Shown: positions 45,458-63,066 of the stretch, piece by piece | Numbering within the stretch: position 1 is the first letter of the stretch | Layout of the letters: the number at the start of each line of letters is the position of its first letter | Assembly: GCF_048128805.1 (NCBI RefSeq) | Contig: NC_136008.1 | Coordinates: 16,347,572 to 16,411,571, forward strand | Length of the DNA stretch: 64,000 bases | Origin: Centroberyx gerrardi | Lineage: Eukaryota > Chordata > Actinopteri > Beryciformes > Berycidae | Reading direction: 5' to 3' | Notes under the pieces: model-generated | Told to the model about the DNA's origin: nothing | Databases searched by the model: none | The model's input: the letters and a program-made list of their open reading frames with translations, nothing else | Program-made: the position numbers and the translations under genes

Positions 45458-48400
45458 AGAAAGTCAACACGCCCAAAGTCAACACCGACATGCTTTGTGT
45501 CTCCTCTTTGCTTCCTCTTCGCTCTTTCTGATTCGTACAGAAACACGGACAAAAACACAGATACTACAGGGCAGCGCATCACTCCAACTGAGTGCATGGG
45601 GTATGTTTGTTTTGAACATCTTTATCCCTCTCCGGCTCCATCACTGAGTGATTACATAATGACCCCATACCCCTCCCACCCAATTCATCTCCCTTTGACT
45701 TTGCTCTCTTCAATGCTGCATCTGGGCACACATCACACACTGCGCTGCCTTCCATCCCAAATCTTATGTAAAGCTACATGTGCTGCTTTGAAAATGCTTT
45801 AAATATGAATAATAGAATTGAGAGTCCGCATGATGAAGGCATGGTTTGAGGGGCTTTACTTGTGCTCAGGATCTAAGCTCTCAAGAGCACTAACGGGATA
45901 GATGGTAACAGCACATCAATATTCATAGGGCACCATTATGCTATGAAGAATTTATGAAGCAGGAATGTTCCATGTTTCTGCCCTTTTCTCCCAGTTGATA
46001 TGTAGCTCTATCGCCCATCCCTTCTTAGGCCAAGACAGGATCCCTCTCACCTTCATGTTTCTTTGAAGGTAAATAAACATTTCAGCCAATGGAAAAAAAT
46101 GATTTACAAAAGATTTTAGCTGCGGCTAGTAAAAGTGCCATAAATGTTTACTTCCACAGATAATGCAAAGTGACGAGTCAGGCTGAGATTGAACATTGCT
46201 AAATGAATATGTAAGTGGTTTTACGCATTCTGTACACTAAAATGCTCTTAAAAAGAAGCTGTATCAAGGCCTGGGGCTCATAGCATGTCAAACAGATTGC
46301 TGTGGACCTTTCTATGCCGCCTAAGTACATGGTACATTGATAATCTGATGCTACTGTAAATGCCAATGTTGTCTTAGTTTATACTGCCACCTGGTGGAAA
46401 GACAGTAATTGTTTAAGAGTAAACTTTCCACATATTGTTATTGTTTTGACAGTCAATGTGAATGGACTGGAGTCTAAATTGTCCAAAATGTAATTTCCCT
46501 AACATACTCTACAACATTTTAAACATTACTCTATCATAACACTTCACATCTTCTCTATACTCCTTTGCCACATCCAGTAAAGCCTTTATAAAAATTATAT
46601 AATACTTTCAGTCTTATCATCAAAGCATTCTATGGTGATAAATCCATTCATTTGAAAGAAATATCCTCACATGCCTGTGTTGTTCAACATAAATATTTGT
46701 TATGAGAGAGAGAGAGGGAATCCCCGCTAATTCTCCTCTACTACAACGCAGAGCCGCAATGCATGCTGGGACAGCAAGTGTTTGGGAGAGATAAAGATGT
46801 CTTTGCGTCCAGAGGCCTCAGACCCACACAGTCCCACTACCCCTCCCAAAACTACTCCGCTGCGGGCAGCATCAGCTTCAAAAATACCCAGTGATGTTCA
46901 GACCTCTTAACTTTGTGGCATTTCCCATCTGTTTGAACTTAAGAAAGGGTGTAGTTCTTTATTTTACGATTTTGTCCTGAAATATGGAGAATCGGTCCAG
47001 ACTGAGAAGCATCTTTCTTCCACTTGATGAAAGTAAATATCCTAATAGAAGAAGCTTTCCAAACTGGCACACCTATAATGAACGCATGCATGCAGAAGAT
47101 AGAGAAGGAGCCTGCAAAGACTGCAGTCAGAGCCAAGGGGAAGTGTCAGCACCGGAGTCATCAAGACTGAATATTTTATAGTCTCTATGAAGGCTGATGT
47201 CTGATGAGCTATATCTTGAAAGAACTGTTTCATAAATATAAATGAAATGCTTATCTGCAGCTGAGGGCATGACTGTTCGATTTACATTAATTCTCTATGT
47301 GTTATCAGTTGTAACGTCTAATTACCACTAATGCACTAGGGGTAATCAGTCATATGTAAATACATCTGATGAAATAAGATGATTCTAGTCTGGAAGTATC
47401 ACATGGAAAGCTTCCCAGCAATGCAACACCCTCAGAAAAAAAAAAAACCCTCAAATGTAATGATCCCATCTGATCATCACCATAATAATAGCTCAAATGC
47501 CTTATGAACAACAGACAGTGTCAATTCTCATGCAACTAAAATGGTATTTGATACTCACCACATATTCACATAGAAGGCCATTGTACAATGCATAGTCCGT
47601 CCCAGACAGGGTGACCAGGTCCCAGAGAGAGAGACAGAGAGAGAGTGAGTGTCAGTTCAATAGAATAATTATTTTCCCTCAGTAACAGGACACATGGTAG
47701 ATGGGTACATGGTACAATCAAATCAAAAAGTGACAATTAGCGCACACTCACAGATGGACACACACACAGGCACAGAGGGAGAGAGAGGGAGACTGAGAGA
47801 TAAAGACAGAGATATTTTTGCATAAATTACTTGATGATTATTGCATTGTAAAAATGGTAGTTTAAGTACATAATCAACTGCCAGTTTATCATGAAACTGA
47901 TGGGCCTGAATCACGGTGTGAATAGCTTTTGTGAATGTGTCTAATGTTGACATCCTTATGAGTTTTGGTGACCAAAACAGAGAGAGACTATTGGGCTCCC
48001 AGGTCCAATAATTAGGCTATAGTCTCTCCTCATCAAGTCAAACTGCAGGTCAAAGTAATTGTGCATTCAATTATCAAACGTTTTTAATCAATATTTTCCA
48101 CCTCTGTTTCTGAGCATAATAAGTAGGCTATATCAGCACATAACAGGCCTACCAGTTTTATACAGTTGCTACAGTTGCATGCTATAACTGTGATTATCTT
48201 CTGTTGTTTCAGAAAATTATGTAGCCTATATTTAGCCTGAAAATGAAGTATTTTGGGCTCGCGGGCTGAGAGTTTGTAGAGGCTCAACCTTTCAGTAAAC
48301 AATTTTCGGACATTTGTGTGGATTTTTTTATCGTGTGGCCAATAGACCTGCTTCTTATTTCCTAAGTAAGACCATAAATATCCCTGACCTCGTCGTGTTT

Positions 48401-48532
48401 GACATAATCCTTCTAAATGGAGACTACAGTGTTGTTTTGAACTCTGAGCGAACTGCTGCCGTCAGGAAAGGGGAAACGAAACCTCGCTGGAGTTGAAATA
48501 AAAACAACGCTGTCTGAATAGGCGAGTCTTAC

Positions 48533-48660
48533 CTGAGCAGGCAGATGTGTCCTGTGTGTTTATTGTCCCTAATCCGGTCCCATAATTCCGGTGTTTCCCT
48601 TCAGAAGTTCCAGACTGCCGAGCTCAGGTTTCCAGCGAGGTGGTGACGCAGCCGCAATGA
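48533..48660 (-). other. epb41: Candidate first exon of epb41
   Basis: Minus-strand sequence ends with the donor GCTCAG|GTAAGAC at 48533. The region just upstream (48560-48665) is richer in GC and CpG than its surroundings. Non-coding. The start site is not visible, so the right edge is approximate. Confidence 0.45.
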
Positions 48661-48687
48661 CGAAGCACTAAGTAGTGATGGGTGGAG

Positions 48688-49287
48688 ATCAGAGTTGGGC
48701 TCAGACACGTAATAGATTACTCGTTACTCGGTATTTAAAAATTATGTTATTACCACTGGGCCCAGTAGTTCATTACACAACTCATTACATTACATTACAT
48801 TACATTACATTACATTACATTTCCTTCCCAAAATTGTTGGCACACCTACAATGATGATGCATGATGCAGCAGATAGAAGGAGAGAAGGAGCCTGCATAAT
48901 GCTGCAGTCTGCAGTCAGAGTTGAGCTCCCAAATTTAGCAGCTGCTTCTTCTTTTACCTTCAAAAATCAGGAAAAGCGTAAACAGATATAACCCTTGTGC
49001 CATGTGATAAAATCAAACTCGTGAGAATACTTCCGCCTGAAGATAATCTTTACTGCCATTTTCTCATATAAATTATCTTATTGTGATATGACAATAGCCT
49101 AATGAAGATAGCCTAATCGTGCAATGGGGTTGGGATATAGTTTTTCGCTAATTCACCTTGGATTAATTTGATATTTATAATAAAAGCAACGCCTTATTTT
49201 TTATTGTAATACATGTATTTAATACGATTGAACTAGTTGTTAATGGGAAAAGTAATTTGAGTAACGCCTTACCCCTCAACACAAGTG
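48688..49287. mobile_element. Probable MITE with GTAACG-type ends
   Basis: The left end contains 'gattactcgttactcggtat' and the right end 'gggaaaagtaatttgagtaa' then 'cgcctta', which resemble the common vertebrate MITE whose ends carry TAACGCGTTACT-like inverted repeats. A short ATTAC pentamer run lies inside at 48783-48823. Ends are not exact. Confidence 0.45.
48783..48823. repeat. (CATTA)n microsatellite
   Basis: About eight CATTA pentamers. Confidence 0.9.
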
Positions 49288-49289
49288 GG

Positions 49290-50556
49290 GAATCACTTAG
49301 GGAGGCGCTATGCACGACGGGTAGAACAGTCAGGATGGTTTTTAGGGTTTTGCCTTTAACAAAATGGTACTGCAGCCTAACATGAAAACAGGTGCAGCTT
49401 CCCTGCCCTATAGCAGCCAGCTATACTGGCTAATATTTACCTGAATACTATCAGGTGCCACCGGGCATCACATGCCTGCACTGTGTGATCAAAGAAGCCT
49501 TTGTTCAACTGTGGGCTTTCTGCCAGTTTTACTTCTTTACTGTGACCAGCCACAAGTAGCTTAATATGAAAAATACTAAACCTAACATTACATAGGCCCT
49601 ATCCATATCTCACACAGCTTGAAAAGGAAAAACTTAAACTATGGCTCCACACTGGGGCGCTGTAGTGGGGGAGACCAGGACCCCCAGCTAGGTCCGGACT
49701 AAAATGCCTTTTGTGGTCCTCAAGTTGATCATGTCTCAACTTTACCTGCATTACACACTACGTCAGTGTCAGCCAGAGAATAAAATACGTATGTTTTCCC
49801 GGTGAGTAACTCCTCCAGACGGAATGGGCTCCTCATCCTCTTCTTAAACGCAAACAGAGCTATCACTAACTTTCTCTTGTCTATTTGTATTTTCAACGTT
49901 ATCCCCTTTTTTAATTCAGGGTAGCTAATAAGAGAATGATGTAATGCTCCTTGCGCCCTTGAACTCTTGATCTCTCTGTTAAGAGCGATGCTCACAGCTG
50001 CGCTTTGCGTTTTTAAAACAGATTTTGAATGGGGGACTGTTGGTGAAAGTTTGGTTATGACAGCCGATTAGCGCTTTTACTGTAGTGCCCAAAACACATA
50101 ATCTCAATTAGGGTTGCGATGAATGTGTGGAGGTGTGTTTGAGGTGTGGATGGGTAGACATAGATGTTTGTCATAGATGGAGCAATGGTGGTGTGGGAAC
50201 GAGAGGAAAGTGGAGGGGGGCCCAGAGTCTCCTCCTGTGCATTGGGCTAGCTACGCCCCTGGCTCCATATATTTGATGACCTTGGATGTCTTCTGAAAAA
50301 CAGCATGAAATCCCAAAGGATGAACTGGAGCTCAGTCCTCACAGCTTGCAGAGAGAATCTAACAGCTGCTGCAGCTGGAGCATCTGTCTCAGTATTACTT
50401 AAAACCCAGTGGCCAGTGTTGGCACTGTCCCAGTAGGCTGCCCAAACACACACACATCTCTCTGTCCTGACCCAAGAGGAGCACATACTGTTTTGTTTTC
50501 TATTCTCTACTCTCTGGGTGTGTGTATTATAAAAACACACATGAACAGACCGACAT

Positions 50557-50589
<33 letters not shown>

Positions 50590-50605
50590 AACACACACAC
50601 ACACA

Positions 50606-50636
<31 letters not shown>

Positions 50637-51600
50637 TATAGAGTATAGACCAATATACATTCAGTTTTTACATATATTCACACACTGCAGACAACACCTC
50701 TCTATTATCATGCTGAGCAGCCAGGATCCACCCAGTGTGCAGATTAACTTTACACCAGCCTTCTGCTACCCCGTGCACAAAGATAAGAGCAACCGTCACT
50801 CAAGCATCCCCCACGAAAAACACACGCACGTGCACGCGCGCGCGAACACATTCACGTTCAAGAAAAAAAGTTGTCACCGGAGATCGGAGATGCGTTTTTC
50901 CTGCTTTAAATTGGGAAGAAAGTGTGAAGCAGCTGTGTTTGAATGATAATTCCATAATCGGACCAAAATGCATACATAATTTCAATACTGTAAAAAAAGG
51001 CATTTCATACATGAGAATATGTTTAGAGGTATGTTTGAATGTATTAGTAAATGTTGATGACATTCATGGAAATTTTGGCAGATATCTAGCCTACATTTTA
51101 TTATAGGTATGCACTGTTGACAAGATTATCTGCAGGTAGCCTATAGGACTATATCCAAAATATGGCAAGAATCTCTAAAATGTGGCCAAAATATATTTCC
51201 AATGAATGTCATCTGCATGTAGCCTACAAACATACTTTTGGCCAATTTTTGTGTATTTTGAAACTCTAAACATATTCTGAAGTACATTCAATATGTGTTT
51301 CATGCCGCTTGTTATCAATAGGGGGTCCCAACACGAAAAACAACATCTTATGGTAAAGTTAATTCTAAGACTCGGACATTGTAATAACCATATGATCTTA
51401 ATACCAAATATCTCTTTTGCAGCGAAATTCAAGCTGTCAGGGCGAGCTTGGTGAACAAAGCTGAATGTAGAGCAGACTATTGTGTCGGTGAGAGGAGTGT
51501 CGGCCAATCTTTTGACCAGGAAGAAAGAGAGAGAGCAGGTACGACAGCCCTCTGAGCCCTGCAGCTCACTGCTACTCGGCTGCCGCAATATTGAAGTTAT
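49290..51600. other. Intergenic region between epb41 and kcnk5
   Basis: epb41 (-) and kcnk5 (+) are head to head, so promoters of both lie at the edges. The middle holds a GATA run, a CA run and a repeat-like block ending 'gggctagctacgcccctg' near 50262. No gene was recognised. Confidence 0.4.
50556..50636. repeat. (GATA)n and (AC)n microsatellites
   Basis: About seven GATA units followed by about 20 CA units. Confidence 0.95.
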
Positions 51601-51609
51601 GACTTTACT

Positions 51610-54600
51610 ATGGCTGATAAGGGTCCACTTTTAACTTCATGTATTATTTTTTATCTATCGATCGGGGCAGCAATATTCCAAATTCTTGAAGAGCCAAATT
51701 GGAAATCGGCCAAATCCAAATATGTCTTGGAAAAGCAGAGACTTTTGAACAGATATGCCTGTTTAACAAAGGAGGATCTGGATTACATTTTGGAGGTAGG
51801 CTATAGCAACTTTTAACAATATGACAAGCAAGCAATCATGTAGCCTATTAACATTGTTTGCACCTTTTAGAGATGATTTGGCCATTTATCCAACAGAGGT
51901 AAATAACCTCAAGTAGGTTTAGAACTCAGAATGACTAAGAGAGAAACAGAATGACTAACCAACAAAACAGCTCATATCAATTCTGATTTAGTTGTATGAA
52001 AAAAGTAATGGAGTCAAAGAATTTCCAGCAGATTTAGAGGCAGATTATAGCTTGATAATCACAGCAAAACTGAGGCAACACATCAAGCTCCTGAAAGAGC
52101 AAAAGAGAAGTGTGCATTGTGCCTTTGCGTGTCAGGACACCTCAGAACCAGTTTTGCTGGTTAGGAGTGAGAAAACAACCATAAATCTATCTAAAGCAGA
52201 TCATTGGATGTAGCAATCAAATCACTGTTGGCCGCTTTCAAAGTCAAAAATGTTATGATCATGTTCGTTTTAGCGCAGGAAAGTTAGTAACATTCATAAT
52301 TGAAGCAACACATGTTACTATCATGGTGGTGTGCTGAACCTGAGGGAGTGTCTCTACTTACATGTCATGACTGCCCTAAACTCTACCACAAATATTTGAA
52401 TATTTGCATAAGGTGTGTTTCAGCTGTAATGGCTGTTTGAGTCAGTAGTGAGTTTGATAGGCTGAACCACGCTGAAGGTCTGTAATAAGCCTATAATGAT
52501 ACAAAGATGCTTTAACAAGGGAAAGTAGTGGTAGCAATTACAATAATAGTAATAACTGACGGAAAAATAATGTTTTAAATATTCTGAAATAACCTTTCCT
52601 TTGGTCAGATGTGTCAGGATTGTTTATGACTTGTCATACTCCACATCTAGGTGGTGTCAGAGGCTGCTGGCCAAGGTGTAACTATCACTGGGGAGAAGCA
52701 CATCAACACCTGGGACTGGTCCAACTCTGTCATCTTTGCTGCCACTATTGTCACTACTATAGGTTTGTATGAGGCCTATATGGCACTAACATCATCTATA
52801 CTGACATAAAATAAGCTTTATCTAATTTGTTTTATTCATACAACTGTTTTATTTATATTGTATACTACTCAGACAAAATTACTTCCTGGATTTTTTAATT
52901 TGGCAAACCTAATTAGGTCACACAAGTATTAATTCGGCTGAAATCAGGTTTGCTGTTGGTGAGTCGCTGTAGAAGCAGGGTAAGAAACGTGGGTTCAGGC
53001 ATTTCACATTCTAAATGCACTTTGCAAAAGGAAATTAAGACACAAACTTTCCTCTCTAGATTGTGTAGGGAAAACCCCTCACTCATTTTCCATTGCTAAT
53101 CCCCTCCCCCCCTTCCTACCTCTCAGTTTTATGATTTAACTCTTTCTCTAACAATCTGTAGGTTATGGTAATGTTGCACCAAAGACTATTGGTGGCCGGC
53201 TGTTCTGCATCCTGTATGGTCTGTGTGGGATCCCACTGTGTTTGGTATGGATAAGTGAGCTGGGTTCCTTCTTCGGAGACCGGGCCAAACGTCTGTCCCA
53301 GGTCCTGATCCGGAAAGGCCTTTCAGTGGTAAGAATCTGACCCAAAGCTTGAGTTAGTCTTGTTTTGTTTGCACAAAAATGGAGAGGTCCAGTTGTGCCC
53401 TACAAAGCTGGAGGGCAGCAACTGCAGAAGACCAAGACAGAGAAAAAATACTACATTATCCTTATTTCATTATCTCCTATTCTTGGCACAGAAGTGGATA
53501 AGATATATTGTTTAGTAGAGACTAATATGGGTCTAATTTTTGTTACATTCTAACAAAACTAACTAAACTTGAGTTATGACATTTCACCTCTGAAAAATAC
53601 AAAAAGTTACTGCTCTTTACCCTTGTAGGGCAAAATTGTTTATAACAATTATGATAGAATTTTAAGACATTATGTGTTTATTTTCTCCCTTTTGTCAGAG
53701 AAAGGTCCAGTTTACCTGTACAGCCATATTTCTTGGATGGGGGCTGTTGGTGCACCTGGTCATCCCTCCGTTTGTTTTCATGTCTCTGGAAGGGTGGAGC
53801 TACCTGGAGGGCCTCTACTTCTCCTTCATCACCCTCACCACTGTTGGCTTTGGAGACTATGTAGCAGGTGGGTTGGAATTTAAAATGGAGGGATTTAGCA
53901 TAATAAGCTAATATAAATTATACATAGGACGAAGACTGCAACTAACAACTACAACTTTATCGATTAACCTATTGATTATTTTGTCGATTAATCATTTAGT
54001 CTATAAAATGTCAAAAATAATGACAAATGCCCATCACAAGCTACCAGAGCCCATAGTGATGTCTTAAAATTGCTTACTTAGTCTGACCAGCAGATGAAAA
54101 AACCCCAAAGTATTCATTTTATGACATGAAATGAAGAAAACAAATCTTAACATTTGTGAAACTGCAACCAACAAATGTTTGGTATTTTTACTTGATAAAT
54201 GACTAAAACAATTAATCAATTATCAAAATTCTAACTGATTAAAATTTGGACTAATCGATTAATCGACAAATCATTTTAGCACTATAGGTCATAATGTCAC
54301 CCAATAAGTAATGTTCAGAGGTCATTCATGCTTTGTTGCACTTTACAAAAAGGTCACACCAATGGATCTGCTCTCATTTCAGGTGTCAATCCCAACATAG
54401 ACTACCCTAGGCTGTACAGAGTGTTTGTGGAGGTGTGGATCTACATGGGCTTGGCCTGGCTCTCTCTGTTCTTCAGCTGGAACGTCCACATGGTAGTGGA
54501 AGCCCACAAGGTGCTGAAGAAAAGGAGGCAGAGGCACAGGCTCCTCCTGGACGAAGCCCAGCCTGTAGAGGACCGGCACAGCCCGCACGCAAGGCCCACC

Positions 54601-55092
54601 GCCATCGACATCTTCAACTTCATGTCTGACAAGGAGGAGGACTACAGCACCGTCATCAAGGAGATCGGAGAGTCGGCGAGGAAGCTATCCGACAGCATTG
54701 GTCGCTCCAAGAGTTGCAGCGACATCTTGACGACTCACCTCCTGACTCTGGATCACTCTCCGCGGCAGAGACGCAGACTCAGCATCAGCGAAGTGTTCAT
54801 CAACGCAAAGGCGGAGCTGGACCCAGCTGAAGAGGAGGAGGGCCTTTCTCTCATCCAGGACAGCAGTGGAGACTCTGAACCAGCAGAATGTCTGAGGATG
54901 GGTTTTGTAGAGGAGGAGGAGGAGGACAGCTGTGCATTTGACTCAGAAAAAGATTGCCTCATCAGCGGTGGACCTAACGAAGATATCCAAGATAAGGAAA
55001 GTGTCCAGCATCCTGATGGTGGGGAGACTAGGTTTACCATATCCAAGGTAGTGGAGGAGGATTTGATCAGGGATACAGACGAAAAAGGGTAA
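51610..55092 (+). CDS. kcnk5: Two-pore-domain potassium channel, TASK-2 type
   Basis: Five exons: 51610-51795, 52651-52762, 53162-53328, 53699-53867 and 54383-55092 (TAA), about 447 residues. The start MADKGPLLTSCIIFYLSIGA is membrane segment M1. The first pore selectivity filter is TTIGYGN (split by intron 2) and the second is TTVGFGD. M4 is YMGLAWLSLFFSW, followed by HKVLKKRRQR. The C-terminal block DIFNFMSDKEEDYSTVIKEI matches the KCNK5-specific NIFSFLSKKEE segment, which separates it from KCNK16/17. The protein is a background K+ channel; in mammals it is alkaline-activated and works in kidney and chemosensing neurons. The tail is shorter than in human (499 residues) and acidic. Teleosts have two kcnk5 copies; which one this is cannot be told here. 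Confidence 0.93.
53935..54290. mobile_element. Widespread teleost hAT-like MITE in kcnk5 intron 4
   Basis: Begins 'gactgcaactaacaactaca', with 'attttgtcgattaatcattt' and 'agtctataaaatgtcaaaaa' after it, and ends 'aaatttggactaatcgatta' then 'atcgacaaatc'. These blocks (GCAACTAACGATTA, TCTATAAAATGTC, AGCCCATAGTGATGTCTT) are typical of a very common fish MITE whose ends are rich in CGATTAAT. There is no coding frame. Confidence 0.75.
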
Positions 55093-55548
55093 AAGATCTT
55101 TATGGAAAGTTCCTTTACTGAAATTGTGGAACCACGTCTACAAAGTCTAATGAGCCAGGCAGGTAGACAAACATGTCAGGTATGCTGTGTTGTGGGGAAG
55201 CATGTTTGTGTGACAATATCTGATCAAGACCGGCATATTTATGAACAATATTGTCAATAGCGAGCCTTACTTCATGAATACTGTTATGTATCAAGAGGTC
55301 ACTATGTTGTGTTAAGGTTTTATGTACAGCAAGGCTGCACTGTCCGATAATTTCTTACTTTAAAAGTACTTAATTTCATACAATCTCTTCATGGTTAGCT
55401 ATACTCTCGTCGAGCTAATGTGTATTCCAGGTGAAAATTTACTCTTCTTTTGCAAACGGTGAATCAAGATTTTATTTTCTTCATACTGTATCCACACAAG
55501 ACATTTTGTTACAACATTTTTCTATTCATAGAATGCAGAGTACACAGA

Positions 55549-59561
<4,013 letters not shown>

Positions 59562-61722
59562 GGCGGACCTCTTGTGAGTCAAAGGTTATACAGGAAGAAA
59601 AATACTTTCAGAGTGCAGTTACATAGCTGAACCAAAGATGGAGCCAAGTGTGCATCTGAGAAGCAGCATTACTCTCCTTTGTTGCTTTTAATGAGTCAAA
59701 TATGAATTAACCCTCTGATACATAACCTATACAAACCCCATAACTTGGGGCAAAAATTACCCATATTGACAAAGTGTTATTCTTGCTAATAAAGGCCTAC
59801 TACTGTATATTATTCATTTTGTTAAAAAAAAAAAAAAAAAAGTAACAACTTGAGCTGTGATTTGGAAGAATGTTTTAATGTTTGAAATATGTTTATTTGA
59901 CTTTTGAGCACATTTCATGCCAATTAAATCATTTCCATAATATTTCAATGTAAAAAGGCAGCAGATATCCTCATATCTGTTGAGTCTCATTGTGGCCTGT
60001 TACATTGTATTTTGCAGTGGATCTAGAAACATCTCCTACATAGACACATTCCAGCTCTTTTGTCCACCAGCAAGGAATGTCAAAGCAAGAGGCCATGAGT
60101 TCTTCTTTGTTAATGCTGTGTTGTTGCTGCTCTCCTCTAAATTGGTGCATTTGAGGAGCTCTTCAATGATGAACATCTCCCAGGCATCTTCTGGAGACAC
60201 AGCAGTTGGTCCTGGTTCAGGTCTTTTCAACCCAATCTGACTGATTCTGAACAGAACCTCTTCAGAACAGTCCTCTGTCTGTTTATGTAGGACAGCTCGA
60301 CTCCCAGGTGCATCCACAACCAGCTCGTCCCTGTCTCTCATAGTCCAGACTCAGGAGCATCAGAAATCAGGACCAGCAATAGCCATCCATTATCTGTTGA
60401 TCTGGTATCTGGTCCTCAGCATCAGTCATTTTTGACCCAGGTTATGTATCCCCCTCCTTTTCCCTTGGGCCTGTAACTGACAGGAGCAATAAAGTCACAT
60501 TTTCACAACAGAGACAAGTAATCTCACTAATTACAGCATATATCCCACTGTGTAGTGTATGGAAGAGGTAATGTACCACGCAAAATACTACTAGGGTGCT
60601 GCAATATCATTTTTTGGCTTGAGTCTACTGTCTTGCAGTGCAGTGAGGGAGGAGGAGGTTTGGGAATGTCTTGAAATCCCAGTGGGCGCAAGGTTTTTGT
60701 TCCAAAACACAGAGTATGAACTACAAAGAAACGGGAGTTTTGAAAGCCAGCTATCTCAGCAGCTGGCGAAGTAATTGTTGAGTCATTGTTGATCAACAGC
60801 CCTGTCAAACCCCTGCAGATATACTGTGGTCATTTTATGCTATGGGACAGTAAAAATAAGTCTGCGGACACATTGCCTTTTGGCTCTTCCAACTGGATGG
60901 GAGGTGGGACACACTAGAGGATCTAAACATAAAGGCGATCCAGTTGCAGATCAGGCTTCCCGTTTGTTCACATGAAATCACCAGCAAAAAAAAAATCAGG
61001 TTACTTGCACAGACACACAGTTCAACAACAACCCTTATTTTTTGCGGTCTATAACCCACAAAATTCCTCTAGTCATCAGCAGATATAGACTAGCCTTCTT
61101 GCCCTTCTGGAAAGCATAAAAACTTGAGAGTGCCATAGCACAGCTGACTCAAAGAGGAAGCCAAGTGTATCCCAGAAAGACCCTCTTTATTGATTCATTA
61201 CAAATCAAATCAATAAGGCAGTCGTGACAATTTTGTTTCATCAATAACAGTAATATAAAACAACATTCAGTTACACATTTAATCTATATATGAAGATTTC
61301 ACAATGTTCAAATGACCAGTGAAAAATCTTCATCCCATAACGAATAAAGAAGCCCTTGATTACATTGTCATATTTGCAGGTTTTTCAAGTATCTGGGAAG
61401 TTAAATCTGAACTAGTCCCAACCATTTTCAAATATACTGTTACCCAGGTGTGATTACTACCAACTATAAACATCATTTTCCCCTACAAGTTCCCCCAGCT
61501 CCTCCTGGGGGATCCCCAGTGTTGTAATACACATTTATGTGCTCAAATCATCATTAACCTATCTATCTACCTATTGACGACTGCCCTTTAATCACAATCA
61601 GTGCTTAGACAAAAAGTGCAAGGAAGTAAGTAAATCATGAGTTCCTTGGCGAATTACACGTCACTTAAAATGGCATGTTTTTTTTTTAGTCTCTTGCTTG
61701 TTGGGAATCACGGGAAGAGACA
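59562..61722. other. Region between the two paraoxonase genes
   Basis: Copy B (-) ends at 61723 and copy A (-) starts at 59561, so copy A's promoter should lie near 59562-59900. One minus-strand open frame of 101 codons is noted separately. Nothing else was recognised. Confidence 0.5.
60036..60341 (-). CDS. Unrecognised open frame between the pon genes
   Basis: A 101-codon open frame whose nominal start reads RDRDELVVDAPGSRAVLHKQ, with PEPGPTAVSPEDAWEMFIIE in the middle. The composition looks protein-like (balanced, no low complexity), unlike most chance frames here. I do not recognise the product and saw no promoter or splice context. It may be a chance frame, a lone exon or a gene relic. 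Confidence 0.2.
   Translation of the reverse strand: MRDRDELVVDAPGSRAVLHKQTEDCSEEVLFRISQIGLKRPEPGPTAVSPEDAWEMFIIEELLKCTNLEESSNNTALTKKNSWPLALTFLAGGQKSWNVSM

Positions 61723-63066
<1,344 letters not shown>

Larger units (their letters stand above)
37012..48532 (-). other. epb41: Very long 5' intron region of epb41
   Basis: No coding exon was recognised over about 11.5 kb. It holds the alternative 5' exon near 43.6 kb, a MITE, a 149-bp tandem duplication and several long microsatellites, each listed separately. Long first introns and several alternative first exons are typical of 4.1R genes. Confidence 0.5.

Noticed and set aside
44401-45802. Frames with poly-Gly, poly-Pro, Arg-Glu and Cys-Val repeats
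   Set aside because: Translations of (GGA)n, (GA)n and (CA)n microsatellites.
51610-55092. Identification as KCNK16 or KCNK17 (TALK channels)
   Set aside because: The C-terminal FNFMSDKEEDYSTVIKEIG block and the N-terminal MADKGPLLTS match KCNK5.
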